From a virus: a DNA stretch of 31,488 nucleotides. Below the pieces are notes generated by a model. That model did not search any database. It saw only the letters and a list, made by a program, of their open reading frames with translations, and was not told the DNA's origin. Numbering within the stretch: position 1 is the stretch's first letter; each line of letters starts with the position of its first letter. Positions 14,747-21,271 of this stretch are shown here, piece after piece. The translations under genes were made by a program, and so were the position numbers. The DNA is taken from the IMG/VR virus record IMGVR_UViG_3300042293_000272, positions 1 through 31,488 of that record; one strand, given 5' to 3'.

Positions 14747-15360
14747 TCAGATGTTCATCACTGCCGAAAATTTGCACCGCTTCAAAAGTGAAAGGGTCAC
14801 TTAGCGAAACTGCAAAGAGCTATATTAAAACAATAGCTAAACAAGACTTCTACGGCTACGAAAGCGAGCTAAACAATAAGTATGTCAAGAAAGGCATTGA
14901 ATGCGAAGACGCAGGCATATCACTTTATAACAGCGTGTTTTTTACGTCACACGAAAAGAACAAAGAAAGAAAGTCTACTGCAATCATTACAGGGGAGTGC
15001 GACATTTATACTCCTGAGTTAATCATTGACATTAAGTGTTCATGGTCTTTTGAAACGTTTCCTGCAACTAGCGAGGACATAACATTGAAGGACTACGAAT
15101 ATCAACTTAGGGGCTATATGTACCTTTACGATGTCAATAGTGCGGAGCTTGCTTATTGCATGGTAGACACTCCAGACCATTTAATTGGCTATGACAACGT
15201 GCAAATCCATAAAACAATTAATGCACCTATTGAAAGCTTAGTAACTACTTTGAGAATTGAAAGGAATGAAAAGTTAGAGGAAGAAATGATTGAGAAGGTA
15301 CACATGGCACATGAATTTTACAACGAGTATATTAACAATTTAAATTTAAAAAACAAATGA
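14740..15360 (+). CDS. YqaJ-like / lambda-exonuclease-type nuclease
   Basis: The ATG at 14740 gives 206 residues. The frame is open back to 14548, but the extra residues would cover the whole membrane-protein gene and are unrelated to the family. Visible PD-(D/E)xK features are KKGIECEDAGISLY (E54, E56), TGECDIYTP with D88, IIDIKCSW with D97 and K99 (D-x-K instead of E-x-K), and YEYQLRGYMYLY (119-130). The last is a typical YqaJ helix whose Gln is conserved. It should resect double-stranded DNA 5' to 3' and hand single strands to the Erf protein encoded 182 bp upstream. Confidence 0.85.
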   Translation: MLIRCSSLPKICTASKVKGSLSETAKSYIKTIAKQDFYGYESELNNKYVKKGIECEDAGISLYNSVFFTSHEKNKERKSTAIITGECDIYTPELIIDIKCSWSFETFPATSEDITLKDYEYQLRGYMYLYDVNSAELAYCMVDTPDHLIGYDNVQIHKTINAPIESLVTTLRIERNEKLEEEMIEKVHMAHEFYNEYINNLNLKNK

Positions 15361-15521
15361 ATAAAGAAACAAAAGAGAAAGCTGAAACTTTGTTGAGCCA
15401 GTTTCCAACAAGAGAAGCGGCTATTGAGACAGCAAAGGTAATGGAGAAGGGCTTCAGGAAGTATTTAACAATCTGGACGAATGTCCGCAAATACATTGAG
15501 CAACATGAAAAACATAATTGA
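15357..15521 (+). CDS. Small helical protein of unknown function
   Basis: This 54-residue, highly charged ORF starts at the ATG overlapping the exonuclease stop (ATGA). Helices KETKEKAETLLSQF and AAIETAKVMEKGFRKYL end in IWTNVRKYIEQHEKHN. It overlaps the next small gene by 17 bp. Operon position and coupling support it. No family recognised. Confidence 0.55.
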   Translation: MNKETKEKAETLLSQFPTREAAIETAKVMEKGFRKYLTIWTNVRKYIEQHEKHN

Positions 15522-15657
15522 TTTTAAAGATATTAACTTTGAGGTTATTGCTTCACATTTGAAGTACAACCGCAAAAGTTATAAGAAACAAAAGCTTGTT
15601 GAAAAAGCCTTTGAGTTAGCAAATGAAGTATTAATAAACAAACAAAAAGAACAATGA
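15505..15657 (+). CDS. Small basic helical protein of unknown function
   Basis: This 50-residue ORF reads MKNIIDFKDINFEVIASHL, then a Lys-rich helix (YNRKSYKKQKLVEKAF) and a polar tail. It starts inside the previous ORF and overlaps the DUF3127-like gene by 4 bp. It is short, but coupling at both ends and normal base use suggest a real gene. Function unknown. Confidence 0.5.
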   Translation: MKNIIDFKDINFEVIASHLKYNRKSYKKQKLVEKAFELANEVLINKQKEQ

Positions 15658-15947
15658 AAAATGAACTAAAATTTACCGGGATTATTACTAATATCCTTGA
15701 TGTTATCCAAGTGGGTAACATAAAAAAAATTGAATTTATTGTAACTGAAGAAGTAGCGCAATACCCTCAAAGTGTTAAATTTTCAATTTACGGGGACGAG
15801 AAAGTAGATAAGTTTGTGAAGTACAATAAGCTTAATGCAAGTGTTGAGGTATCGTTTAACTTCCGCACAACTGAATGGAACGATAAGCATTTTACAAGCA
15901 TTGAAGCATGGAAAGTTTTTAAAGCTGAAACAGCAGAACCTTTTTAG
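15654..15947 (+). CDS. DUF3127-like OB-fold protein (probable ssDNA-binding)
   Basis: In this 97-residue protein five strands are apparent: LKFTGIITNILDV, IKKIEFIVTEE, QSVKFSIYGD, SVEVSFNFRTTEW and FTSIEAWKVF. The YPQSVKFSIYGDEKVD segment is characteristic of DUF3127 proteins, which have an OB fold and are thought to bind single-stranded DNA in phage replication. The C-terminus is acidic (ETAEPF) like that of SSB proteins, which often recruit partners. It ends the recombination operon, directly before the attC-like hairpin. Confidence 0.75.
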   Translation: MKNELKFTGIITNILDVIQVGNIKKIEFIVTEEVAQYPQSVKFSIYGDEKVDKFVKYNKLNASVEVSFNFRTTEWNDKHFTSIEAWKVFKAETAEPF

Positions 15948-15949
15948 TT

Positions 15950-16020
15950 AACGTTTTGCAACTAAGTGATGAAGCCTAATCAATATGTACGTTTGGCTTT
16001 ATCTCTTAGATGCTGTTAGC
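15950..16020. other. Long imperfect hairpin resembling an integron attC site
   Basis: Immediately after the OB-protein stop, 15968-15976 pairs with 15995-16003 (9 bp, one G-U), 15962-15966 with 16005-16009, and 15958-15960 with 16011-16013. Single mismatches separate the blocks and the loop is 18 bases. Outside lie TTAAC (15950-15954) and GTTA (16015-16018), equivalent to the outer AAC...GTT boxes of attC sites. The outer boxes deviate from strict RYYYAAC/GTTRRRY, so attC is a hypothesis. A terminator is less likely because no T run follows directly. The mismatched, folded single-strand design is what integron recombination sites use. Confidence 0.42.
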
Positions 16021-16048
16021 ACCAGTTTTTAATTTTAAATTTAATAAT

Positions 16049-16198
16049 ATGTCAGAAGAAGAAGAATATCTTTCAATGATAGAGGATGAAGATGATGAGG
16101 GATTTGATGATTCAATAGAATTATGCAGATGCTGTAATGCTTATCATAAGACAATAGATGATTGTGATATTGATGATTTTGAAGAAAGTTTTACTTAA
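16049..16198 (+). CDS. Small very acidic Cys-containing protein (cassette gene 1)
   Basis: The ATG at 16049 gives 49 residues (MSEEEEYLSMIEDEDDEG...). An upstream ATG at 16010 lies in the hairpin and is disfavoured. About 40 percent of residues are Asp or Glu. CRCCNAYH and a later Cys (DDCDIDD) could bind a metal. The composition is unlike its neighbours and could mimic DNA charge, as some anti-defence proteins do, but this is inference. It lies inside the inverted-repeat cassette. Confidence 0.5.
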   Translation: MSEEEEYLSMIEDEDDEGFDDSIELCRCCNAYHKTIDDCDIDDFEESFT

Positions 16199-16209
16199 AA
16201 TAAAATAAT

Positions 16210-16473
16210 ATGATAAAATGGATTGAAAGATATAGTTTCACGGATGAATCTGATGAAATGGGAAGATGGGCAAGAATGGGGACAGTTAGCGGAATAACAA
16301 TTTGTTGGATTACAAAAGTAAAACATAAATATTGTACACACATGTATCTACCAACAAGACTTAGTGATTCGCCACATGAAGTTAAAGTATTAGATACTTT
16401 TGAAGAAGCTAAAGAATTTGCATACAATAAGCTAAGGGAATTTGAAGTTAAATTCAACGGTTCTGCTTGTTAA
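16210..16473 (+). CDS. Small hypothetical protein (cassette gene 2)
   Basis: This 87-residue protein (MIKWIERYSFTDESDEMGRW at the start) has strands GTVSGITICWITKV and HMYLPTRLS and a C-terminal helix TFEEAKEFAYNKLREFEVKF. It starts 11 bp after the previous stop, behind an A-rich leader, and ends 1 bp before the right inverted repeat. Small orphan proteins of this size are typical cassette cargo. No family recognised. Confidence 0.6.
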   Translation: MIKWIERYSFTDESDEMGRWARMGTVSGITICWITKVKHKYCTHMYLPTRLSDSPHEVKVLDTFEEAKEFAYNKLREFEVKFNGSAC

Positions 16474-16490
16474 TTGGTGCTAACAAGAAT

Positions 16491-16524
16491 ATATACGCAA
16501 CTATATTAAATTAGTTGCGTATAT
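16491..16524. repeat. Perfect 13-bp inverted repeat between the cassette and the next gene
   Basis: ATATACGCAACTA (16491-16503) and TAGTTGCGTATAT (16512-16524) are perfect complements around TATTAAAT. The hairpin lies 5 bp after the right cassette repeat and 25 bp before the ATG at 16549. It could be an operator, a weak terminator (no T run beyond TTT) or the folded arms of a second, degenerate attC-like site. The word GCAACTA also occurs in the hairpin at 15950-16020. Confidence 0.7.
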
Positions 16525-16548
16525 TTAACCAATTAAAAAATAAAAATC

Positions 16549-16710
16549 ATGCAAGAAAAAATTGACGAATTAAAAAAAAAGTTAACGGGTAACTTATACG
16601 ATGACATGGATATTCATAACGAAATCTACGAGATCAAAAAACAAATGAATCCCGAAATAGTTAGTAATCCACAATTAGACCAGGACGAGTGCGAAGCTTG
16701 TGGGTCTTAA
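16549..16710 (+). CDS. Small acidic helical protein with terminal CxxC
   Basis: This 53-residue ORF is a helical, charged N-terminus (MQEKIDELKKKLTGNLY, then DIHNEIYEIKKQMNPE) with an acidic tail DQDECEACGS at the very end. The CxxC so close to the terminus suggests metal binding or a redox site only in a complex. It lies between the 13-bp palindrome and the tRNA promoter. It is likely a real gene given the A-rich leader and exact fit in the gap. Function unknown. Confidence 0.55.
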   Translation: MQEKIDELKKKLTGNLYDDMDIHNEIYEIKKQMNPEIVSNPQLDQDECEACGS

Positions 16711-16728
16711 TTTTTTATAGTACATTTG
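16698..16728 (+). promoter_or_regulatory. Promoter of the tRNA gene and downstream packaging genes
   Basis: TTG at 16698-16700 and TACATTTG at 16721-16728 are separated by 20 bp and match the Bacteroidetes consensus. The predicted start, about 16734-16736, coincides with the first base of the tRNA, so little or no 5' leader would need trimming. Confidence 0.75.
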
Positions 16729-16735
16729 TGCTATT

Positions 16736-16809
16736 GGGGGATTAGCTCAGATGGCTAGAGCGACTGCCTTGCACGCAGTAGGTCAACGGTTCGACTCCGT
16801 TATTCTCCA
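16736..16809 (+). tRNA. tRNA-Ala (anticodon UGC)
   Basis: It has a complete cloverleaf. The acceptor stem is 16736-16742 with 16802-16808, the D stem 16745-16748 with 16758-16761, the anticodon stem 16763-16767 with 16775-16779, and the T stem 16785-16789 with 16797-16801 around TTCGACT. The anticodon is TGC at 16770-16772. G3-U70 in the acceptor stem is the classical alanine identity pair, and the discriminator base is A (16809). CCA is not encoded, as is usual in Bacteroidetes. The sequence closely resembles cellular flavobacterial tRNA-Ala, suggesting capture from a host. Confidence 0.95.
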
Positions 16810-16812
16810 CTT

Positions 16813-17058
16813 ATGATAAATATAATTATTACGTCTTTGTTTGTCACTTATATGCTAAGAGATGAGCTAAACATTGGATACTACTTAAGGAAGTGGCTAG
16901 GCATTCGTATATCAAAACCTATTAAGGTGCTTGACTGCTTACCTTGCTTTTCATTTTGGATTAGTATTTTGGTAAGCATTTGTTTTTTACAATTATCTTT
17001 CGCACCTTTGTTTGTATTTGTATTTGGAAAAATTTATGAAACTATCGAAAAACGCTAA
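16813..17058 (+). CDS. Small membrane protein between tRNA and terminase genes
   Basis: This 81-residue protein has hydrophobic segments at about residues 2-16 (INIIITSLFVTYML) and 47-73 (FWISILVSICFLQLSFAPLF), with a central conserved-looking KVLDCLPCFSFW. Proteins with an LDC-PCFSFW motif occur in other Bacteroidetes phages near the packaging genes, function unknown. It starts 3 bp after the tRNA, so both are likely on one transcript. Confidence 0.65.
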   Translation: MINIIITSLFVTYMLRDELNIGYYLRKWLGIRISKPIKVLDCLPCFSFWISILVSICFLQLSFAPLFVFVFGKIYETIEKR

Positions 17059-17245
17059 AGAAAGCTGGCAAGCAATTAAAGTAAAAGTGCTAAAAGGGGA
17101 TTTAGATTATACGACAACTGAAAAGCTACAGATACAAGAAGTTTATGCAGAGCTAACTGGTTACGTTGCTCAAGTGAATGGATGCCAAGGATGCTTAAGA
17201 GATGTAATTCAATGTTTAATAAACAATTACAATGTCAAAAAATAA
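17036..17245 (+). CDS. Small protein with CxxC, upstream of terminase
   Basis: The ATG at 17036 gives 69 residues (MKLSKNAKESWQAIKVK...). An earlier in-frame ATG at 17012 lies deeper in the membrane-protein gene. It is mostly helical, with VNGCQGCLRDVIQCLINN near the C-terminus (three Cys). It overlaps the genes on both sides by 23 and 14 bp. It could be a helper of the terminase small subunit by position only. No family recognised. Confidence 0.58.
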   Translation: MKLSKNAKESWQAIKVKVLKGDLDYTTTEKLQIQEVYAELTGYVAQVNGCQGCLRDVIQCLINNYNVKK

Positions 17246-17654
17246 ATATATAGAAACACCTGAAAAACTACTAGATTTATGGGAGGAGTATAAAGGATAT
17301 GTAAAAGCTAATCCTAGACTTATATACCAATTGGATAGGGCAGGCCGTTTAGTTCCAGTTCCTCACGAAATACCATTAACTCAACAAAGATTTGAGGTAT
17401 ATGTTAAGCAAAAATACGGTTGGACAATAGGGCAGTATTTTGATAATCAAGATAAATTATACAACGATTATATTGCTATCTGTTCACATATAAGAATGGA
17501 AAGACAAGCGGATCAGATTGAGGGGGGTATGGTAGGTCAATATAATGCTAGTATTACTCAACGATTAAATGGACTAGTTGATAAACAAGAACACAAAACA
17601 ATTCAAGAACAACCATTGTTTCCAGATGTTCAAGAGAACGACCGCGATCAATAA
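17232..17654 (+). CDS. terS: Terminase small subunit
   Basis: This 140-residue protein has the pattern of small terminases in Bacteroidetes phages: YIETPEKLLDLWEEYKGYVK at the N-terminus, HEIPLTQQRFEVYVKQKYGW as a helix-turn-helix-like segment, and DYIAICSHIRMERQADQIEGG as the oligomerisation helix. The end, NASITQRLNGLVDKQE, is also typical. It recognises the packaging site and regulates the large subunit, whose gene starts within its last 29 bp. Confidence 0.85.
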   Translation: MSKNKYIETPEKLLDLWEEYKGYVKANPRLIYQLDRAGRLVPVPHEIPLTQQRFEVYVKQKYGWTIGQYFDNQDKLYNDYIAICSHIRMERQADQIEGGMVGQYNASITQRLNGLVDKQEHKTIQEQPLFPDVQENDRDQ

Positions 17655-18798
17655 AATACTTACTTTAAAAAAGTTTGTAAGAGGTGTTCAGGGTGGCACT
17701 TCAGCTGGAAAAACATTTGGTATACTACCTATTCTTATTAATAAATGTACACAACAAGCTTTATTAGAAGTTAGTGTTGTTGCTGAATCTATTCCTCATC
17801 TTAAGAGGGGAGCTATGAAAGATTTTAAAAAAATCATGACATTAACAAATAGATGGTTTGATGAAAGATGGAACGCTTCGGATTATAAATATACTTTTGG
17901 TAATGGGTCACAAATAGAATTCTTTTCAGCTGATAATGATGCTAAATTAAGAGGTGCAAGGCGTGATATTCTATACATGAATGAGTGTAATAACATGACA
18001 TTTCACTCATACACTGAATTAGCTTCACGAACTAAGCAATGTATTTATTTGGATTGGAATCCAACCAATGCGTTTTGGTTTCATACCGATTTAAAAGATG
18101 ATAGTGACGTTGATTTTTTAACGATAAATTATTTAGATAATGAATCATGTCCTGAAAGTGCTAAGAGCTTTATTGAGAAAGCTAAAATAAAATCGTTAAC
18201 TTCAGAATATTGGCGCAATTGGTATAATGTTTATGGACTTGGTGAAATTGGTTCATTGCAAGGTGTTGTGTTTAATGATTGGCAACAAGTGGACATGATA
18301 CCTATTGAATCCAAGTTAGTGGCTTATGGTTGTGATTTTGGTTATTCAAACGATCCAACTACAATCACTGCTATTTATCAATACAATAATTTATATTATT
18401 ACGATGAATTGATTTATCAAACAGGATTAACGAATAACGAAATAGCGAAATTGTTTAGAGCAAAAGGGGGCTTAAATGATGTCTATATTTATGCTGATAG
18501 TGCTGAGCCCAAAAGTATTCAAGAGTTAAAAAACTTTGGTTTAAATATTCGACCTGCTGAAAAAGGAAGGGATAGTATAATGTTTGGAATTCAAAGAATG
18601 CAAGAAAACAAATTTTTTGTAACTTCGCAAAGTGTTAATTTAATAAAAGAACTTAGAATGTACACTTGGGATACTGATAGGTCAGGCGCAAAACTAAACA
18701 AGCCTATTGATGCCTATAACCATTGCATTGACGGGATCAGATATTATTTTACTAGCAAAGATAAATATAGCGGTAAATATTACATAGACAAAATATGA
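17626..18798 (+). CDS. terL: Terminase large subunit
   Basis: The ATG at 17626 gives 390 residues (MFKRTTAINKILTLKKFVRG). This is the usual start for the family, whereas an ATG at 17578 would add 16 residues read from the small-subunit gene. The ATPase shows Walker A GGTSAGKT (23-30) and Walker B ILYMNE (115-120, catalytic E120). The RNase H-like nuclease shows CDFGYSNDPT (D237), IYADSAEP (D291) and DAYNHCIDGIRY (D362, D369). It cuts and translocates concatemeric DNA into heads. It overlaps the tail-assembly gene by 4 bp. Confidence 0.94.
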   Translation: MFKRTTAINKILTLKKFVRGVQGGTSAGKTFGILPILINKCTQQALLEVSVVAESIPHLKRGAMKDFKKIMTLTNRWFDERWNASDYKYTFGNGSQIEFFSADNDAKLRGARRDILYMNECNNMTFHSYTELASRTKQCIYLDWNPTNAFWFHTDLKDDSDVDFLTINYLDNESCPESAKSFIEKAKIKSLTSEYWRNWYNVYGLGEIGSLQGVVFNDWQQVDMIPIESKLVAYGCDFGYSNDPTTITAIYQYNNLYYYDELIYQTGLTNNEIAKLFRAKGGLNDVYIYADSAEPKSIQELKNFGLNIRPAEKGRDSIMFGIQRMQENKFFVTSQSVNLIKELRMYTWDTDRSGAKLNKPIDAYNHCIDGIRYYFTSKDKYSGKYYIDKI

Positions 18799-19382
18799 AA
18801 ATAAAAGTACCTAAAACCATCAATGATTTAAGGATTAAACACATTGATATATTGAACGATGAAAAGTATAGAGGTGAAGATATTGACTTAGATACTATCG
18901 TTAATTTTGTCTCTGGAATAACAGGTGAACGTTTAGATAAAATTAAGCAAGTAGACAAAGAAGACCTTTACAAAGTTTTTTATTATTGCATTGATTTATT
19001 TGATGGCTTTAAGATTACCGACCCAAAGAAAATAATAACAATAGAGGGCTTGGATTATAAGTTGGTTGATCCAATGAAAGTTGGTATAGGTTGGCACATT
19101 GATATTTCTAAAAGTGACTTTGAAAAGAACCCTGCATTACTAGCCGCTTCATGTTACTTGCCTGTACAATGCAAACACTATGGAGAAACAGATGAGTATT
19201 CCAATATCAAGTACCCAAGGTTTGAACGTGCTGAAATATTTAATAGTCACATGGACTTACCAACTTACTTGAACGTGCTTACTTTTTTTTTTCTCGAATC
19301 AATGAAACAAATGAAAAGGCATACGGTCCTCCAAAAGAGGGAGCTAAGGAAAATACAAACCTTTGGCTTTGGGAGCAATTAA
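18795..19382 (+). CDS. Tail-assembly chaperone, unshifted (short) product
   Basis: This is 195 residues in frame 0. Residues 1 to about 165 have a plausible fold (TINDLRIKHIDILND, DLDTIVNFVSGITGERLDKI, KVGIGWHIDISKSDFEKNP). Such N-terminal halves are followed by a frameshifted half in phages with long tails. After the T run at 19283-19292 frame 0 continues for only 30 residues of unusual composition (MKQMKRHTVLQKRELRKIQ). These look like an out-of-frame extension that ends by chance. Confidence 0.7.
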   Translation: MKIKVPKTINDLRIKHIDILNDEKYRGEDIDLDTIVNFVSGITGERLDKIKQVDKEDLYKVFYYCIDLFDGFKITDPKKIITIEGLDYKLVDPMKVGIGWHIDISKSDFEKNPALLAASCYLPVQCKHYGETDEYSNIKYPRFERAEIFNSHMDLPTYLNVLTFFFLESMKQMKRHTVLQKRELRKIQTFGFGSN

Positions 19383-19516
19383 TCGACATGATTTCAAAAG
19401 AATACAGAATGAGTTGGGACGATGTGACTAAATTAAATATCTTTACATTTAATCATTACGTAAATTTTCTTAACTTTAAAGCCAAAGAACAAATAAGGAA
19501 TATAAAACGTGGGTAG
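18795..19516 (+). CDS. Tail-assembly chaperone, -1 frameshifted (long) product
   Basis: A run of ten T (19283-19292) provides a T-TTT-TTT slippery site. One -1 step moves into a frame open to TAG at 19514-19516, giving about 240 residues. The added 74 residues are protein-like: AYGPPKEGAKENTNLWLWEQ, then MSWDDVTKLNIFTFNHYVN and a basic end. The next gene's GTG start overlaps this stop (GTGGGTAG), which fits a translated frame. A -1 shift joining two tail-assembly products (lambda G/GT type) is widely conserved. A T-count error in assembly would give the same picture, so the shift should be treated as likely, not proven. Confidence 0.7.
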
Positions 19517-20066
19517 CTTAGACTTAGATAATTTTAGAAATGCGGATGATGTCCTTAAAAATAAGGATGGTTCTGCACTTGAATTATTGGTTAGTGACTT
19601 AGTCGATAATCTAATTATTGACATGAGAAAAGAAATGGTTAGGCTTAAGATTAATGCAAGTTTGCAATTAGCTCAATCGTTGCAAGTAAAGGAAGAGCCA
19701 ACAAATGTAGATGGCTTGCTAACTATTGAAGCCGAAGCAAATCACTATTGGAAGTATATCAACTACGGTGTAAATGGTATTTTATTCGATAGGGGAGCGC
19801 CAACACATGGCAAGGGATTGGATACTGGTGTAAGCTTTAAACAAGCTATCGATATGTGGATTACTGAAAAGGGCGTTGAAGTTCCTGAAGATTTGGAACG
19901 TGACGAATATATATTTTTAATAATAAATAAGATTAGAAACTATGGTCAAGCACCGAGACCTTTCTATGACAATGTAGTAACTGATAAAAGAATTAAACAG
20001 ATGAGTAAAGAGATAAGTTTTGTTTTAGGCAAATCAATAAAAACAGCGATTAAAAAACCTAATTAG
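19509..20066 (+). CDS. Neck/tail-completion-like protein (HK97 gp10-like)
   Basis: This 185-residue protein uses a GTG start overlapping the stop of the frameshifted chaperone frame. YWKYINYGVNGILFDRGAP and FKQAIDMWITEKGVEVP followed by IINKIRNYGQAPRPFYDNVV match the pattern of HK97-gp10-type proteins, which attach tails to heads. The last helix (IKQMSKEISFVLGKSIKTAI) is also typical. Its place after the chaperone and before large tail proteins fits a tail-completion role. A later ATG would remove the acidic N-terminal helix. Confidence 0.62.
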   Translation: MGSLDLDNFRNADDVLKNKDGSALELLVSDLVDNLIIDMRKEMVRLKINASLQLAQSLQVKEEPTNVDGLLTIEAEANHYWKYINYGVNGILFDRGAPTHGKGLDTGVSFKQAIDMWITEKGVEVPEDLERDEYIFLIINKIRNYGQAPRPFYDNVVTDKRIKQMSKEISFVLGKSIKTAIKKPN

Positions 20067-20068
20067 AA

Positions 20069-21271
20069 ATGGCTTTAACAATAACACAAACACCGCAAGC
20101 TTACACTCCTTCCGATAATCAAGTGCTTTATGCTTGGATATGGAATAACGTAGCAAATCAAAGTAAATTAAGTTTTCTAGTTGAAATATTTGTAAACAAT
20201 GCAAGCATAGCAAATGTAGAAGTCTTTAACGATTTCAATGCCTCAACAAATTCTTATGGTCACATTGATATTAGTGACTATGTAAAGTCTTACGTTAATA
20301 AAAGTAAAATCAATCAAAGTAGTTTTGTTGCTTTAAGTGGAAATACTGCGAGCGTTTATATAAAAGTAAAAGCAAAGTATTACGATTCAACTACATTGAC
20401 GTTTTCAGCAGTCACAACGGGAGCGACAAAGGTAATATTCAAATCATGCTTAAGTGCCTACGATTTTAATGCTTACGATAGTGTTAAGTATTCAGCTATT
20501 TCAGCAGCAAGCAAGGGTTTATTTATGACTGATAATAACAATATTACTTTCAATGCTTCAAGTGAGGTGTATTTAAATTTCATCAATCCTTCAGGAGCTA
20601 CAAAGGTTATTGATATACAGATGAAAAATGCAGCCGGTGCAATAATTGATACAAGGTCAAGTGGGTTTATTCTTGTTGGTATGCTAACAATAAAAATAAG
20701 CGCAGCGAGTTTAATTGCTTTGGGTTTTTCTGTTCAAAATGTGGCGGTCAATATGCGAAGCTTAAATGTGTACGTGCGTAACGATTCAACAGATGACACT
20801 TGCACCGAAATAAAAACATTAACTTTACAATTAACAGATTGCGACAAAACACAAACATCGGTACAATGGCTTAATAGGTTTGGGGCCTATGATAATTTTA
20901 TATTTACTCATAACAATATTTATTCAGCAACCATTCAGGATAAAACTTTTCAATCTTATTTAGGGGCCTGGAATGCTGACACAAATACGTACAACTATTC
21001 AACTCAAAATACGGGTGTTCAATCGTATCAAAAAAACATTATTAAAAAAATACAAATAGTAAGTGGATGGCTTAAGGCTTATGAACAGAATTACTTGGTG
21101 CAAATTTATGAAAGTCCATTAGTGTACATGATGGAAGGGTTGTATATTTACAAGAATATTATTATCAATAATTCAACCTACCAACTTAAACAGGACTTGT
21201 ATAATGATGAGTTATTTAACGAAATACTAGATGTAACTTTACCACACCAATCTAAAAGCGTGACATTATGA
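20069..21271 (+). CDS. Baseplate/tail structural protein
   Basis: This 400-residue beta-rich protein opens ALTITQTPQAYTPSDNQV and contains TSVQWLNRFGAYDNFIFTHN near residue 265-285. That motif (WLNR-G-YDNF) recurs in a family of distal-tail proteins of Bacteroidetes phages. The C-terminal 60 residues (YLVQIYESPLVYM, TYQLKQDLYNDELF) are strand-helix mixed. It starts 2 bp after the previous gene and overlaps the next large tail gene by 4 bp. A role in the tail tip is inferred from family pattern and position. Confidence 0.65.
   Translation: MALTITQTPQAYTPSDNQVLYAWIWNNVANQSKLSFLVEIFVNNASIANVEVFNDFNASTNSYGHIDISDYVKSYVNKSKINQSSFVALSGNTASVYIKVKAKYYDSTTLTFSAVTTGATKVIFKSCLSAYDFNAYDSVKYSAISAASKGLFMTDNNNITFNASSEVYLNFINPSGATKVIDIQMKNAAGAIIDTRSSGFILVGMLTIKISAASLIALGFSVQNVAVNMRSLNVYVRNDSTDDTCTEIKTLTLQLTDCDKTQTSVQWLNRFGAYDNFIFTHNNIYSATIQDKTFQSYLGAWNADTNTYNYSTQNTGVQSYQKNIIKKIQIVSGWLKAYEQNYLVQIYESPLVYMMEGLYIYKNIIINNSTYQLKQDLYNDELFNEILDVTLPHQSKSVTL

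Larger units (their letters stand above)
16014..16485. repeat. 11-bp inverted repeats bounding a two-gene cassette
   Basis: TGTTAGCACCA at 16014-16024 and its exact reverse complement TGGTGCTAACA at 16475-16485 enclose the genes at 16049 and 16210. The left copy is the outer end of the attC-like hairpin. The right copy begins 1 bp after the stop codon of the second gene. In an integron cassette the bases after GTT at the left end are expected to be complementary to the start of the cassette's own attC at the right end, which is what is seen. Ends of a small non-autonomous element are an alternative. Confidence 0.5.

Noticed and set aside
15979-15994. TACGTTTG box at 15987-15994 as a promoter for the cassette genes
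   Set aside because: The box fits TAnnTTTG, but the nearest TTTG is about 29 bp upstream, too far, and the box falls in the loop of the hairpin.
16736-16809. tRNA gene as a prophage attachment site
   Set aside because: The tRNA is complete with its own promoter, and no integrase or repeated tRNA end was found.
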